Shown: one piece after another, positions 27,190 to 36,218 of the stretch
Layout: every line of letters begins with the position of its first letter
Numbering within the stretch: position 1 is the stretch's first letter
Source of the DNA: Aquimarina sp. ERC-38
GTDB lineage: Bacteria; Bacteroidota; Bacteroidia; Flavobacteriales; Flavobacteriaceae
Length of the DNA stretch: 64,000 nucleotides
NCBI RefSeq assembly: GCF_026222555.1
Contig: NZ_CP098511.1
Location: 2,461,501-2,525,500 of the forward strand
Direction: 5' to 3'
Position numbers and translations under genes: made by a program
The notes under the pieces: model-generated
The model's database searches: none
Told to the model about the DNA's origin: nothing
Seen by the model: only the letters and a program-made list of their open reading frames with translations

Positions 27190-27882
27190 TTGGGACTCTT
27201 TCAACTTAAAATACCGTACCTTTTATTCTACAGTTCTTTATTTATAATAGCTACAACCATAGCTGTTTTTGAAAAGTTAACTCTAGTATATGTCAAACCT
27301 TTTGCTATTATTGCATTAATGTATCTATACCTTTCTCAAACCAGAAAGGTAAATCCATGGTATCTAGTCGGGATGGTAGCCTTATTCATAAGCGATATTT
27401 TTATTTCCATAAATTTTGAATATTATTTTGCTATGATCTCCCTGTTAATTACGTTCTTTTATATCAGTTTTTCTATGGTATTAAAAGATTTTATAACCTT
27501 TAAAGATTTCAAACTAGCAGACCTGGTTTCTTTTCCGATTATCATCAGTTTATTACTGGTATTTTATATGATATATTCTATTACAGAATTGATTTGGCCT
27601 CATGTTTTAAGTTCTTTACTCTATCTGGTCATAATTTTACTTAGTCTCCTGGTGTTTGTAGGCTTATGTTTTTTAATTTATATCAGAGATCGTTATCAAC
27701 ATAATGTCTTATTGTTTGCATCTGCTTGTTGTTGCCTATTTGTTAATTCGCTATTGCCTATTAATGAATTATATTATTACACCAGGGTTTTTAGTATTAT
27801 CCTCGCTATAACGCAGTTTACCAGTATCTTCCTGTTAACTCAATTTTTGATTGTTACTGACTTAAAGAAGCAATTTATATGA
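27190..27882 (+). CDS. Multi-pass membrane protein, possibly YhhN/TMEM86-like
   Basis: A 230-residue very hydrophobic protein with about seven or eight membrane helices and short polar loops. GMVALFISDIFISINFEYYFA, with the helix-embedded Asp, resembles the conserved GxxxSxxGD region of the YhhN (lysoplasmalogenase-like) family, but the rest is too divergent for a firm claim. The frame opens with a TTG at 27190. No ATG fits near the first helix, so the start is provisional. It is an isolated gene with gaps on both sides. Confidence 0.6.
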   Translation: MGLFQLKIPYLLFYSSLFIIATTIAVFEKLTLVYVKPFAIIALMYLYLSQTRKVNPWYLVGMVALFISDIFISINFEYYFAMISLLITFFYISFSMVLKDFITFKDFKLADLVSFPIIISLLLVFYMIYSITELIWPHVLSSLLYLVIILLSLLVFVGLCFLIYIRDRYQHNVLLFASACCCLFVNSLLPINELYYYTRVFSIILAITQFTSIFLLTQFLIVTDLKKQFI

Positions 27883-27976
27883 ACTAAAAAGTTGTATGTT
27901 TCAATGATAACCTCATTTTTATAAAGTTTGCCTATTTGTACATAGGCTTAGGTACTGTTATCATAGTTAAAATAGC

Positions 27977-27984
27977 TACCTTTG
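27977..27984 (+). promoter_or_regulatory. Probable -7 element before the DUF6913 gene
   Basis: TACCTTTG matches TAnnTTTG and is 17 bp before the ATG at 28002. No clear TTTG is seen at the expected -33 spacing. Confidence 0.45.
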
Positions 27985-28001
27985 TAGTTTATCCGTAACT
28001 T

Positions 28002-28526
28002 ATGATCTTAAAAGGTTTTAAACAAAACGCATTAAAGCGAAGTATAGAATCTTATATTACAAAACGTAAAAAAGAAGCTTTCCATAAAAAAGGTATTGAT
28101 AGTCTGGGGGTTCTGATTGACGCTTCGGCACCTGTTAATGTAGTATTATTATTAAAATTGGCTAATGAATTGGGAGTGCCGTCAGAAAAGTTAACGGTAC
28201 TGGGGTATCAGGAAGATCAAAAGGAAATTACAGAAAGTCCCGATTCTTCTTATTATAATGATAAAGCAATTGGTGTAAACGGGAGCTTTAAAAGTAATAC
28301 AGTCAATAATTTTATAAATCAACCTTTTGATGTATTGATTAACTTTTACGGTGAATCCAAACCTGCTTTGGATATTGTAGCCTCAGCCAGTAAAGCCCGG
28401 TTTAAGGTAGGGTTTGCGGCAATTGATCATCGAATTAATGATTTGGTCATTGGGGGTGCGGAAGGAGATAATAATTTGTTTATAAACGAGTTAAAGAAGT
28501 ACTTAAAAATTTTAGAAATAATTTAA
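28002..28526 (+). CDS. DUF6913-type conserved protein of the dapA operon
   Basis: A 174-residue soluble protein without known catalytic motifs. It has an N-terminal basic helix (KGFKQNALKRSIESYITKRKKEA), then alternating beta/alpha segments such as SLGVLIDASAPVNVVLLLKLAN, DVLINFYGESKPALDIVA and FKVGFAAIDHRINDLVIGG. The architecture and position directly before dapA match the flavobacterial family I know as DUF6913. The function is unknown. The stop codon abuts the dapA ATG with no spacer, implying co-translation. Confidence 0.8.
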   Translation: MILKGFKQNALKRSIESYITKRKKEAFHKKGIDSLGVLIDASAPVNVVLLLKLANELGVPSEKLTVLGYQEDQKEITESPDSSYYNDKAIGVNGSFKSNTVNNFINQPFDVLINFYGESKPALDIVASASKARFKVGFAAIDHRINDLVIGGAEGDNNLFINELKKYLKILEII

Positions 28527-29411
28527 ATGAAAGGTTTTTTACAAGGTACGGGAGTTGCATTGGTGACCCCTTTTTCAAGCGATTTATCAATTGATTATCC
28601 TGCACTGACTAATTTGATAGAATATAACATTGCCAGAAATGTAGACTACCTGGTAGTAATGGGAACTACTGCCGAATCTGCTACCTTATCAAAACCTGAA
28701 AAGAAAGAGGTAATTGCTCACATTCGGAAGGTAAACAGTAATCGTGTTCCTATGGTACTGGGCATAGGAGGAAACAATACGGAACAAGTACTTCAGGAAA
28801 TTGAAGAAACGGATTTAGCTGATTTTTCGGCGATTTTATCTGTAGTTCCTATGTATAATAAACCAACACAAGAAGGTATATATCAGCATTATAAAAAGAT
28901 TGCAGAATATGCTCCCCTTCCTATTTTATTATATAACGTACCTTCACGTACAGGTACTAATATGGAAGCTGATACCACCTTACGATTATCTAGTTTAACT
29001 AATATTATAGGGATTAAAGAGGCTACATCAGATATAGGTCAGGTATTAGCCATACTTAAAGACCGTCCTGAAGACTTTTTGGTAATATCCGGCGATGATA
29101 TGCTTGCTTTATCCTTAGTGGCAGCAGGGGGTGACGGAGTGATCAGTGTGGTAGGTCAAGGCTTTCCAAAACAATTCTCTGAACTGATAAGTAACGGGAT
29201 CGAAGGAGATCTTGCTAATAGTTATGAGCAGTTATTTCAGTTATTACCAGCTATAAATTACGCCTTTGAAGAGGGAAATCCGGCAGGTATTAAAAGTATT
29301 CTGGCAGCTAAAGATATTTGTAAACCATACGTTCGTTTACCTTTAGTAAAAGCTTCAAAAAAATTGGAGACTACTATTAAAGAATTTGTAAACCGCCTTC
29401 CTGTACAATAA
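28527..29411 (+). CDS. dapA: 4-hydroxy-tetrahydrodipicolinate synthase
   Basis: Condenses pyruvate with aspartate semialdehyde, the first committed step to diaminopimelate and lysine. The class I aldolase lysine is Lys164 in IIGIKEATSD; the tyrosine motif is in LLYNVPSRTGTNM, and GTTAESATL is the substrate-loop signature. Length (294 aa) is standard. It begins directly at the DUF6913 stop and ends 3 bp before an ion-channel gene. With dapF at 11 kb, two steps of the same pathway lie in this window but in different operons. Confidence 0.97.
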   Translation: MKGFLQGTGVALVTPFSSDLSIDYPALTNLIEYNIARNVDYLVVMGTTAESATLSKPEKKEVIAHIRKVNSNRVPMVLGIGGNNTEQVLQEIEETDLADFSAILSVVPMYNKPTQEGIYQHYKKIAEYAPLPILLYNVPSRTGTNMEADTTLRLSSLTNIIGIKEATSDIGQVLAILKDRPEDFLVISGDDMLALSLVAAGGDGVISVVGQGFPKQFSELISNGIEGDLANSYEQLFQLLPAINYAFEEGNPAGIKSILAAKDICKPYVRLPLVKASKKLETTIKEFVNRLPVQ

Positions 29412-29414
29412 GGT

Positions 29415-30323
29415 ATGTTTAAAAAGGTAAAAGATCCGGGGATTGGAATTTCTTCTGATGAAAGAGCTAAACGCTTTATCAATCCGGATGGTACTTTTAA
29501 CATTAGGCATATCAACAGAAGAACTTCTTTTTCCCGAAGTTATTCCTACCTGATTGGAATTAGTTGGTTAAAATTCTTTGGCTGGGTGACCCTGGGCTAT
29601 ATCGTAATTAATTTAATTTTCGCAGTAATTTATGTATTGCTGGGAATATCGGCAATTACTAAGCCTACAGGTAGTTACGTTCTCGATCTTTTAAATGCTT
29701 TTTTCTTTTCAGCTCAAACCATCACCACCGTTGGTTATGGGGCCATGGCACCTAAAGGATTATGGTTTGGTATCATATCATCATTTGAAGCTTTAATCGG
29801 ATTGTTAAGCTTTTCTTTTGTAACCGGACTTTTATACGGTAGGTTTTCCCGACCTAAGGCGAATGTCCGCTTTAGCAGCACTATTATTATTAAAGAGCAT
29901 AAAGGGCAGGATAGTTTAATGTTTCGTTTAATGAGTAGAACTACAAACGTAATGATTCGACCAAAAATTCAGGTTACTTTGTCTTTGTCAAAAGAATCTA
30001 ATAAAAAATATATTAACGAGTTTTATAATTTGGATTTACAGCGAAGTAATATCACATACTTACCCACAACCTGGACGGTAGTACATCCCATTAATAAAAA
30101 CAGCCCATTATGTCAATTTAAAAGAAATGAAATTCCTAAGCTTAACGGAGAGATTTTAATTTTAGTTAGTTATTACGATCGTTCCTTTAATCAGGAGGTT
30201 CACCAGGCACATTCTTACGTTTTAAATAATATTATATTGGACAAGTCCTTTATTCCGGCTTTTTATTATGGAGAAGAAGGATACACCATTCTTGATCATA
30301 CCAAGTTAAGTAAACTTGATTAA
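29415..30323 (+). CDS. Inward-rectifier (Kir/KirBac)-type potassium channel
   Basis: A 302-residue two-helix channel. TM1 is about residues 52-78 and TM2 about 115-142. The pore loop TITTVGYGAMAP carries the filter TVGYG at 105-109, with the preceding slide helix typical of Kir. From about 150 to the end is an immunoglobulin-like cytoplasmic Kir domain (RFSRPKANVRFSSTIIIKEHKG ... LMFRLMSRTTNVMIRPKIQV). It follows dapA by 3 bp. Gating ligands are unknown. This is one of three unrelated potassium-channel designs in the window. Confidence 0.93.
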   Translation: MFKKVKDPGIGISSDERAKRFINPDGTFNIRHINRRTSFSRSYSYLIGISWLKFFGWVTLGYIVINLIFAVIYVLLGISAITKPTGSYVLDLLNAFFFSAQTITTVGYGAMAPKGLWFGIISSFEALIGLLSFSFVTGLLYGRFSRPKANVRFSSTIIIKEHKGQDSLMFRLMSRTTNVMIRPKIQVTLSLSKESNKKYINEFYNLDLQRSNITYLPTTWTVVHPINKNSPLCQFKRNEIPKLNGEILILVSYYDRSFNQEVHQAHSYVLNNIILDKSFIPAFYYGEEGYTILDHTKLSKLD

Positions 30324-30398
30324 AACCGGTAAGTATTGTCACATCTTTTTAATTATGCCGTATTTACGCAATAATAGCCGTATTAGTATAAGTAAAGT

Positions 30399-30428
30399 TT
30401 TGAGATAAAGTAGAATTACCTATTTTTG
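30399..30428 (+). promoter_or_regulatory. Promoter of the bamD operon
   Basis: TTTG at 30399-30402 and TATTTTTG at 30421-30428 are separated by 18 bp, close to the Bacteroidota sigma-A pattern. The -7 box ends 17 bp before the bamD ATG at 30446. Confidence 0.65.
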
Positions 30429-30445
30429 CCAAACGTTTGAAATTT

Positions 30446-31240
30446 ATGAAGAAATTATTAATTTTTGTTCTTTTAGGAAGCGTCTTTTTTAGCTGTAGCG
30501 AATACCAGAAAGTATTAAAGAATGAAGATATTGCGCCAAAGTATAAAATGGCGGAAAGTCTTTATAAAGAAGGTAAGTATAAAAAAGCCTTACGTTTATT
30601 TGAACAAATAGTGCCCCAATATCGAGGTAAACCTCAAGCGGAACGGGTGATGTATTATTATGCGGATACGTATTATCAATTACGTGACTATTACCTGGCG
30701 GGATATCAATACGAGCGTTTTGTAAAATCATATCCGCAAAGTGCTAAAGCAGAAGAAGCCGCTTTTAAATCGGCAAAGAGCTATTACGAGAATTCTCCAA
30801 GATTTTCCCTCGATCAGGCAGATACTGATAAAGCTATAGAAAAACTACAGGGGTTTATTAATAAATATCCTGAAAGTGATAATCTGGCAATTGCTAACGA
30901 GTTAGTTCTGGAACTAAGAACAAAAAAAGAACAAAAAGCTTTTGAGGTGGCCAAAGGATATCACCATCGTGAAGATTATAAAGTAGCAATCAAAACTTTT
31001 GACAACTATTTAATTGATTATCCCGGGTCTAAGTTTAAAGAAGATGTTTTATATTACCGCTTGGAATCGGAGTATCTTCTTGCTATTGGTAGTTATGAAA
31101 GCCTGGTAAAAGACAGGCTAACAACAGCTCAGGAATTTTATAAGAATTATAGAAAATATTACAATGAAGAAGGGGCTTATTATGACCGTGCCCAGGATAT
31201 AAAAGAAGATTTAGAAAAACGATTAGAACAACTTAATTAA
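30446..31240 (+). CDS. bamD: Outer membrane assembly lipoprotein BamD
   Basis: TPR lipoprotein of the BAM complex that inserts beta-barrel proteins into the outer membrane. The signal MKKLLIFVLLGSVFFSC ends in a lipobox with the acylated Cys. TPR-like repeats follow (YKMAESLYKEGKYKKALRLF, YYADTYYQLRDYYLAGYQYERF, YKVAIKTFDNYLIDYPGS). I use ATG at 30446; a TTG three codons upstream (30437) is also in frame. Length (264 aa) is normal. It heads the operon bamD-rpoZ-coaBC-DUF4835, a conserved flavobacterial arrangement. Confidence 0.94.
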   Translation: MKKLLIFVLLGSVFFSCSEYQKVLKNEDIAPKYKMAESLYKEGKYKKALRLFEQIVPQYRGKPQAERVMYYYADTYYQLRDYYLAGYQYERFVKSYPQSAKAEEAAFKSAKSYYENSPRFSLDQADTDKAIEKLQGFINKYPESDNLAIANELVLELRTKKEQKAFEVAKGYHHREDYKVAIKTFDNYLIDYPGSKFKEDVLYYRLESEYLLAIGSYESLVKDRLTTAQEFYKNYRKYYNEEGAYYDRAQDIKEDLEKRLEQLN

Positions 31241-31252
31241 GTTATATAGAAG

Positions 31253-31591
31253 ATGGATTTAAAGAAGAGTAGTGCCCCGGTAAACACCATTACCATTGAT
31301 AAAAATTTAATTGATCAACCTACCAGTAATATTTACGAAGCGATTTCGATTATCTCTAAAAGAGCAAATCAGATCAATACGGATATTAAAAAGGAATTAT
31401 TAGAAAAACTGGATGAGTTTGCTACCTACAATGATAGTCTGGAAGAGGTTTTTGAAAATAAGGAACAAATAGAAGTTTCTAAATTTTATGAAAGATTACC
31501 CAAACCTCATGCTCTTGCCATTCAAGAATGGGTAGATGGAAAAATTTATTACCGTAACACAAAAGCGGACGGAAGTACAGAATCATTCTAA
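31253..31591 (+). CDS. rpoZ: RNA polymerase omega/Rpb6-like subunit
   Basis: A 112-residue small RNA polymerase subunit of the Bacteroidota Rpb6/omega type. NIYEAISIISKRANQINTDIKKELLEKLDEFA corresponds to the helix that holds the beta' subunit in place. The C-terminal half (KPHALAIQEWVDGKIYYRN) is specific to the phylum and not found in the proteobacterial omega. It lies 12 bp after bamD and 3 bp before coaBC, so expression is shared with envelope assembly and CoA synthesis. Confidence 0.9.
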   Translation: MDLKKSSAPVNTITIDKNLIDQPTSNIYEAISIISKRANQINTDIKKELLEKLDEFATYNDSLEEVFENKEQIEVSKFYERLPKPHALAIQEWVDGKIYYRNTKADGSTESF

Positions 31592-31594
31592 TAT

Positions 31595-32812
31595 TTGAAA
31601 CCTTCTTTTCTTAATAATAAGAAAGTACTTTTAGGAGTAACTGCAGGAATAGCCGCTTATAAAACAGCGGCTTTAGTGCGTTTATTTATAAAAGCAGGAG
31701 CTCAGGTTAGAGTCATTATGACTCCTGCGGCTAAAGATTTTGTAACTCCTTTAACCCTGTCTACCTTATCAAAAAACCCGGTAGAAAGCGAATTTTATAA
31801 TAAGAATGACGAAAATGCTGTTTGGAATAACCATGTAGAACTAGGGCTTTGGGCGGATGTGTTTTTAATAGCCCCTGCTACTGCAAATACCCTGTCTAAA
31901 ATGGTTAACGGGGTGAGTGATAACTTATTACTGGCTACCTATCTTTCAGCCAAATGCAAGGTGTATTTTGCTCCGGCTATGGATTTGGATATGTATAAAC
32001 ATCCCTCCACAACTATAAGTTTAACCTCATTACAGGAATATGGTAATCGTATGATACCAGCTACAAGCGGAGAATTGGCCAGTGGTTTATCTGGTAAAGG
32101 TCGTATGGCAGAGCCCGAAGATATTATTTCTTTTATCGAAAAAGATCTGAGTACAGGTTTGCCATTGCACGGTAAAACTATTCTAATTACCGCAGGTCCT
32201 ACCTACGAAGCTATTGATCCTGTACGATTTATTGGGAATCATTCCAGTGGTAAAATGGGAATAGCCATAGCAAAAAATGCAGCTGACCTGGGGGCTACGG
32301 TTCATTTGATCCTAGGACCATCTTCTGAAACAATCGAACATCCTTTAATAAGTGTAACCCCGATAATAAGCGCTCAGGAAATGTTTGAAACCGTACAAAA
32401 TCTATATACAAAAGTTGATATCGCTATTGCCGCTGCCGCAGTTGCTGATTACCGTCCTAAAGAGGTGGCTCACCAGAAGATAAAAAAGAAAACCGAAGAG
32501 TTCGTTTTAGAGTTAGAAAAAACAGTGGACATTTTAAAATGGATGGGTTCTCAAAAAGAACATCAATTTCTGGTAGGATTTGCATTAGAAACTCAGAATG
32601 AACTGGAGAATGCGAAGAAAAAATTACAAAACAAAAACCTGGACCTTATCGTTTTAAATTCTCTTAATGACAAGGGGGCGGGTTTTAAAAAGTCCACAAA
32701 TAAAGTTACCTTAGTAAATCATAAATTAGAAGTTCAAGCGTTTTCTTTAAAAACAAAAAACGAAGTCGCTCAAGATATTTTATCTGCTATACAAAAGGAT
32801 TTACATGACTAG
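31595..32812 (+). CDS. coaBC: Bifunctional phosphopantothenoylcysteine decarboxylase / phosphopantothenate-cysteine ligase
   Basis: Two consecutive steps of coenzyme A synthesis. The flavin-dependent CoaC half covers about residues 1-180, with the active-site His in WNNHVELGLWADVFLIAPATANT. The CoaB half begins near residue 190 (ILITAGPTYEAIDPVRFIGNHSSGKMG) and has the AAAVADYRPK motif. The 405-residue length is normal. It starts with TTG 3 bp after rpoZ; no ATG is available at the conserved N terminus. Its end overlaps the next gene by 8 bp. coaE, the last step in CoA synthesis, is at 39.2 kb. Confidence 0.96.
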   Translation: MKPSFLNNKKVLLGVTAGIAAYKTAALVRLFIKAGAQVRVIMTPAAKDFVTPLTLSTLSKNPVESEFYNKNDENAVWNNHVELGLWADVFLIAPATANTLSKMVNGVSDNLLLATYLSAKCKVYFAPAMDLDMYKHPSTTISLTSLQEYGNRMIPATSGELASGLSGKGRMAEPEDIISFIEKDLSTGLPLHGKTILITAGPTYEAIDPVRFIGNHSSGKMGIAIAKNAADLGATVHLILGPSSETIEHPLISVTPIISAQEMFETVQNLYTKVDIAIAAAAVADYRPKEVAHQKIKKKTEEFVLELEKTVDILKWMGSQKEHQFLVGFALETQNELENAKKKLQNKNLDLIVLNSLNDKGAGFKKSTNKVTLVNHKLEVQAFSLKTKNEVAQDILSAIQKDLHD

Positions 32813-33692
32813 AATATTAGTTGTTATATTGTTTTCTTTTTCTTCAGTGTTATTGGCACAGGAGTTCAATGCTACCGTTGTAGTCAATGCACAACAAACG
32901 GCTAACCCCAATTTGCAGGTATTTAAAACCCTTGAACGTTCCTTAACTGAGTTTGTAAACAATACAAAATGGACGGACGTTGACTACAGGACAGAAGAGC
33001 GTATTGATTGTAACTTTATTATCAATATCCTGGATTTTAATAATGATTCTTTTACTGGAACCCTACAGGTGCAGGCAGCAAGGCCGGTATTTCAGTCGGA
33101 TTATAAAACTAATTTATTGAATATTGTTGATAACAACCTTAGTTTTCAATACGTAGAGTTTCAACCTTTGAACTATAATCCGAATAGTTTTGAAAACAAC
33201 CTGATCTCCGTATTTGCGTATTACCTGTACACCATACTGGCAGTAGAAGCAGATAGTTTTGAACGTAAGTCAGGAACAGATTATTATGAACAGGCAAGAA
33301 TTGTAATAAACAGTGTTACCGATCCGAATCTAAGCGGATGGAAGCGAGAAAGAAACCCTAACCGGTTTAGTTTTAACGACGATATACTTTCCGGTACGTA
33401 CGATGGGTATCGAGAAGCTATGTATACCTATCATAGAGAAGGACTGGACCTTATGAGTACGCAGTTAAAAGAGGGAAAATTAGCCGTTATTGCCAGTCTT
33501 GATAATTTAATGGAAATGCATAGCAACCGCCCTAATTCTTATCCGATGCGGGTATGGTTTGATGCTAAAGTAGATGAATTTTCAAAGATTATGTCCGGAG
33601 GACCTCCAGTCAATATAGCGGATGTAAAAACCAAATTATCCCGTATAGCACCTTTTTATTCCGATAAATGGAGTTCCATAGAATCCAAGTAA
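32805..33692 (+). CDS. DUF4835-family secreted protein
   Basis: A 295-residue exported protein of a Bacteroidota family without known function. The signal peptide is MTRILVVILFSFSSVLLAQ. Recognisable segments are EFNATVVVNAQQTANPNLQVFKTLE near the start and AYYLYTILAVEADSFERKSG in the middle. No catalytic motif is visible. Its constant neighbours (coaBC upstream, recN downstream) match other flavobacteria. It starts within coaBC (8-bp overlap), so it is translated from the bamD operon mRNA. An outer-envelope role is likely only by location. Confidence 0.88.
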   Translation: MTRILVVILFSFSSVLLAQEFNATVVVNAQQTANPNLQVFKTLERSLTEFVNNTKWTDVDYRTEERIDCNFIINILDFNNDSFTGTLQVQAARPVFQSDYKTNLLNIVDNNLSFQYVEFQPLNYNPNSFENNLISVFAYYLYTILAVEADSFERKSGTDYYEQARIVINSVTDPNLSGWKRERNPNRFSFNDDILSGTYDGYREAMYTYHREGLDLMSTQLKEGKLAVIASLDNLMEMHSNRPNSYPMRVWFDAKVDEFSKIMSGGPPVNIADVKTKLSRIAPFYSDKWSSIESK

Positions 33693-34474
33693 TTCTACAG
33701 AACTTTGCTATGTGTAGGTTTAAATGTTTAGAAGTTTGTAATTGAAATTACCGGTTTACATCTTTTTATCAACAGTAATAATATATAAATTTAGTACACA
33801 ATCCTACTTCCTTTTAAAAGAAAGTAAAGTTATTTCCTAATATGTATCACGCATCATAATCGATCTAACTATTTTATTTACAGATATCTATCTTATTATA
33901 AATCCTTTTCAAAGGAAAGGGTTTTTAGCTACCTTCCCTTTGGGAAGGGCAGGGGATGGGATTAATTTATAAGGATTAGAATTATCTAAGCTATTTTAAA
34001 CTAAAGCCAATAATTTTGACTCTTAATTCTAGAAGCGAGAACGACCTACCCGTCTACAGGCGGGTCTTAAGTCTCCACCAGACTGACACTAATAAGTGCG
34101 TTTTAAAATTCTTCTTTTGATAGTAATATTATATTTGATAGAGTTTTAAATCTGTAGTATCTTTAGCTGTTTAATAGATGTTTTATTCGCTTAAAACAAA
34201 ATCTTAAAAATTGTTTTTTTAAAGAAAAATACGACTTTAGCTATTACTTTTGATAGCGGTTAGTTGTACTAACTTTATGAAGTGGTTTAAACTTTTCTGA
34301 TTGAAGCGAAAAATAGGTATTTTTTGCTTAATTGAAATCGTTTTTCAGTTGCATAGCCATAGCTACGGAACTTAAAAATGATAAAAAGTAAGTGAAAAAG
34401 AACATTTTGCAGCCAATTAAGGAAAGTTTAAACAACTTCTATTTATAAGATACTAAAAAGTAAAGAAATAACTT
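33693..34474. repeat. Long gap with dispersed repeat copy 2
   Basis: About 780 bp without a gene. The segment 33867-34093 is the second copy of the dispersed repeat. The sequence to its left lacks the 11-bp inverted end that flanks copy 1. The right part (34094-34474) is AT-rich. I see no clear TAnnTTTG promoter box immediately before recN. Confidence 0.7.
33867..34093. repeat. Dispersed intergenic repeat, copy 2
   Basis: Degenerate copy of 7661-7882 in the same orientation, with the same order of landmarks: AACTATTTTATTTACAG, CTTCCCTTTG with AAGGG, GGGGATGGGATT, CTATTTTAAACTA, AGAAGCGA, CAGGCGGGTCTT, and GACACTAAT at the end. Small substitutions and short indels distinguish the copies. Confidence 0.85.
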
Positions 34475-36133
34475 TTGATTAAAAGCCTTACCATACGTAA
34501 TTATGCATTGATTGAGCAATTAGAAGTTTCTTTTGATGCAGGTTTGACTACAATTACCGGAGAAACCGGTGCGGGAAAGTCTTTATTGCTAGGAGCTCTG
34601 GGTTTATTATTAGGAAAAAGAGCAGACCTTAATAGTATTCGGGATAAAGATAAAAAATGTGCTATTGAAGGAGTTTATAATATTAAAAATTATAATCTGA
34701 CTTCTGTTTTTGAAAAGGAAGATTTGGATTATGAAGAAGAAACAATTATCCGAAGAGAAATATTGCCTTCTGGTAAATCCCGTGCTTTTATCAATGATAC
34801 TCCGGTAACTCTACAATCTCTACAAACTATAGGTTCGTATTTAATTGATATTCATAGCCAGCATCAAACAATGGCGGTAACTACCAATACCTTTCAAATG
34901 CAGGTATTGGATGCTTTAGCTAGTAACGAAAAAATCCTTACTTCCTATAAAAGAGGATTGGTTATTTTAAAAAACAAAGAAAAAGAAAAACTTCAGCTGG
35001 AAGCTAATAAATCAGAATTTGTAAAAGAATACGATTATAATTCTTTTCTATTAAAAGAATTGGATGAAGCAAAGCTTAAAGAAAACGAACAAACCGAACT
35101 CGAAGAGCAAATTGAAACCTTAAGCAATGTTGAAGAAATCAGGGAACGTTTAACTACTTCGTTGGCAATCACTTCAAATGAAGAAGTAGGGGTGTTGGAT
35201 ATGCTAAACACGGTAAAAGCGAATTTAACCAAAATCGAAAGTTACAGCGCGGATTTCCAGGAATTATCTACAAGATTACAAAGTGCTTATTTGGAGTTAG
35301 AAGATATTACCGAAAATATCAGTGAAGCTGTTGAAAAACTGGATGCTGATCCGCAACAGTTAGAACAATTAAATGACCGCTTACAGTTTATACATAATTT
35401 ACACCTTAAACATACTACGGGTACCGTTTCTGAATTACTGATTATTCAAAAAGAATTACAGGAAAAAGTAAGTAAAACGGACTCGCTGGATGAAGAGATC
35501 GGAATACTTGAAAAAGAAATTATAAAAATTAAGGGTCAATTAAACCAGGTGGCAGAAAAACTTCATGTACGAAGGTCTAAAGCCTTACCAAAATTAACCA
35601 AAGAATTAGAGAAGTTGCTTAGTGGTTTGGGAATGCCCAATGCCCGTTTTAAAGCTAGCATCACATTAAATGATAGCTACGGAGATTCAGGTAAAGACAC
35701 GCTTGAGTTTCTCTTTTCTGCTAATAAAGGAGGTAATTTTGACGAACTGAAAAAGGTAGCTTCGGGTGGAGAGTTGTCTCGAATCATGATTGCTATTAAA
35801 GCCGTTTTATCTAACTATCAAAAGTTGCCCACCATAATTTTTGATGAGATAGATACCGGGGTTTCCGGTGAGGTGGCTCAAAAAATGGCAGATATGATGA
35901 TGGATATGAGCAAAAATCTACAAGTTTTTAGTATTACGCATCTACCTCAAATCGCTGCTAATGGTCAACACCAGTTTAAAGTGTATAAAGAAGATATTAA
36001 TAACGTAACAGTTACTCAACTTCGGTTGTTAAATCAAGAAGACCGGATTAAAGAAATCGCCGAGATGATCGGGGGTAAAGATATCTCAGAGTCCGCACTT
36101 ACCCATGCTAAAGCACTTTTGCTAGCACATTAA
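34475..36133 (+). CDS. recN: DNA repair protein RecN
   Basis: SMC-like ATPase acting in double-strand break repair. The N-terminal Walker A is TTITGETGAGKSLLLGALG, a long central coiled coil spans about residues 150-380, and the C-terminal ABC signature VASGGELSRIMIAIKA and Walker B TIIFDEIDTGVSGEVAQKMA are intact. At 552 residues the length is normal. It starts with a TTG (IKSLTIRNYALIEQLEVSF is the expected N terminus) and no nearby ATG is in frame. It stands alone after a long repeat-bearing gap. Confidence 0.96.
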   Translation: MIKSLTIRNYALIEQLEVSFDAGLTTITGETGAGKSLLLGALGLLLGKRADLNSIRDKDKKCAIEGVYNIKNYNLTSVFEKEDLDYEEETIIRREILPSGKSRAFINDTPVTLQSLQTIGSYLIDIHSQHQTMAVTTNTFQMQVLDALASNEKILTSYKRGLVILKNKEKEKLQLEANKSEFVKEYDYNSFLLKELDEAKLKENEQTELEEQIETLSNVEEIRERLTTSLAITSNEEVGVLDMLNTVKANLTKIESYSADFQELSTRLQSAYLELEDITENISEAVEKLDADPQQLEQLNDRLQFIHNLHLKHTTGTVSELLIIQKELQEKVSKTDSLDEEIGILEKEIIKIKGQLNQVAEKLHVRRSKALPKLTKELEKLLSGLGMPNARFKASITLNDSYGDSGKDTLEFLFSANKGGNFDELKKVASGGELSRIMIAIKAVLSNYQKLPTIIFDEIDTGVSGEVAQKMADMMMDMSKNLQVFSITHLPQIAANGQHQFKVYKEDINNVTVTQLRLLNQEDRIKEIAEMIGGKDISESALTHAKALLLAH

Positions 36134-36185
36134 TAGTTTTTTGATTATTGCGTAATTCTCTTTTAGGAGTAAAGGGTGCTTTTAG

Positions 36186-36193
36186 TATATTTG
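36186..36193 (+). promoter_or_regulatory. Probable -7 element of the fabI promoter
   Basis: TATATTTG fits TAnnTTTG and ends 25 bp before the fabI ATG. The -33 region reads TTTTAG at about 36161, an imperfect match. Confidence 0.45.
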
Positions 36194-36218
36194 GCGATTC
36201 ATTCCAATAGATACAATT

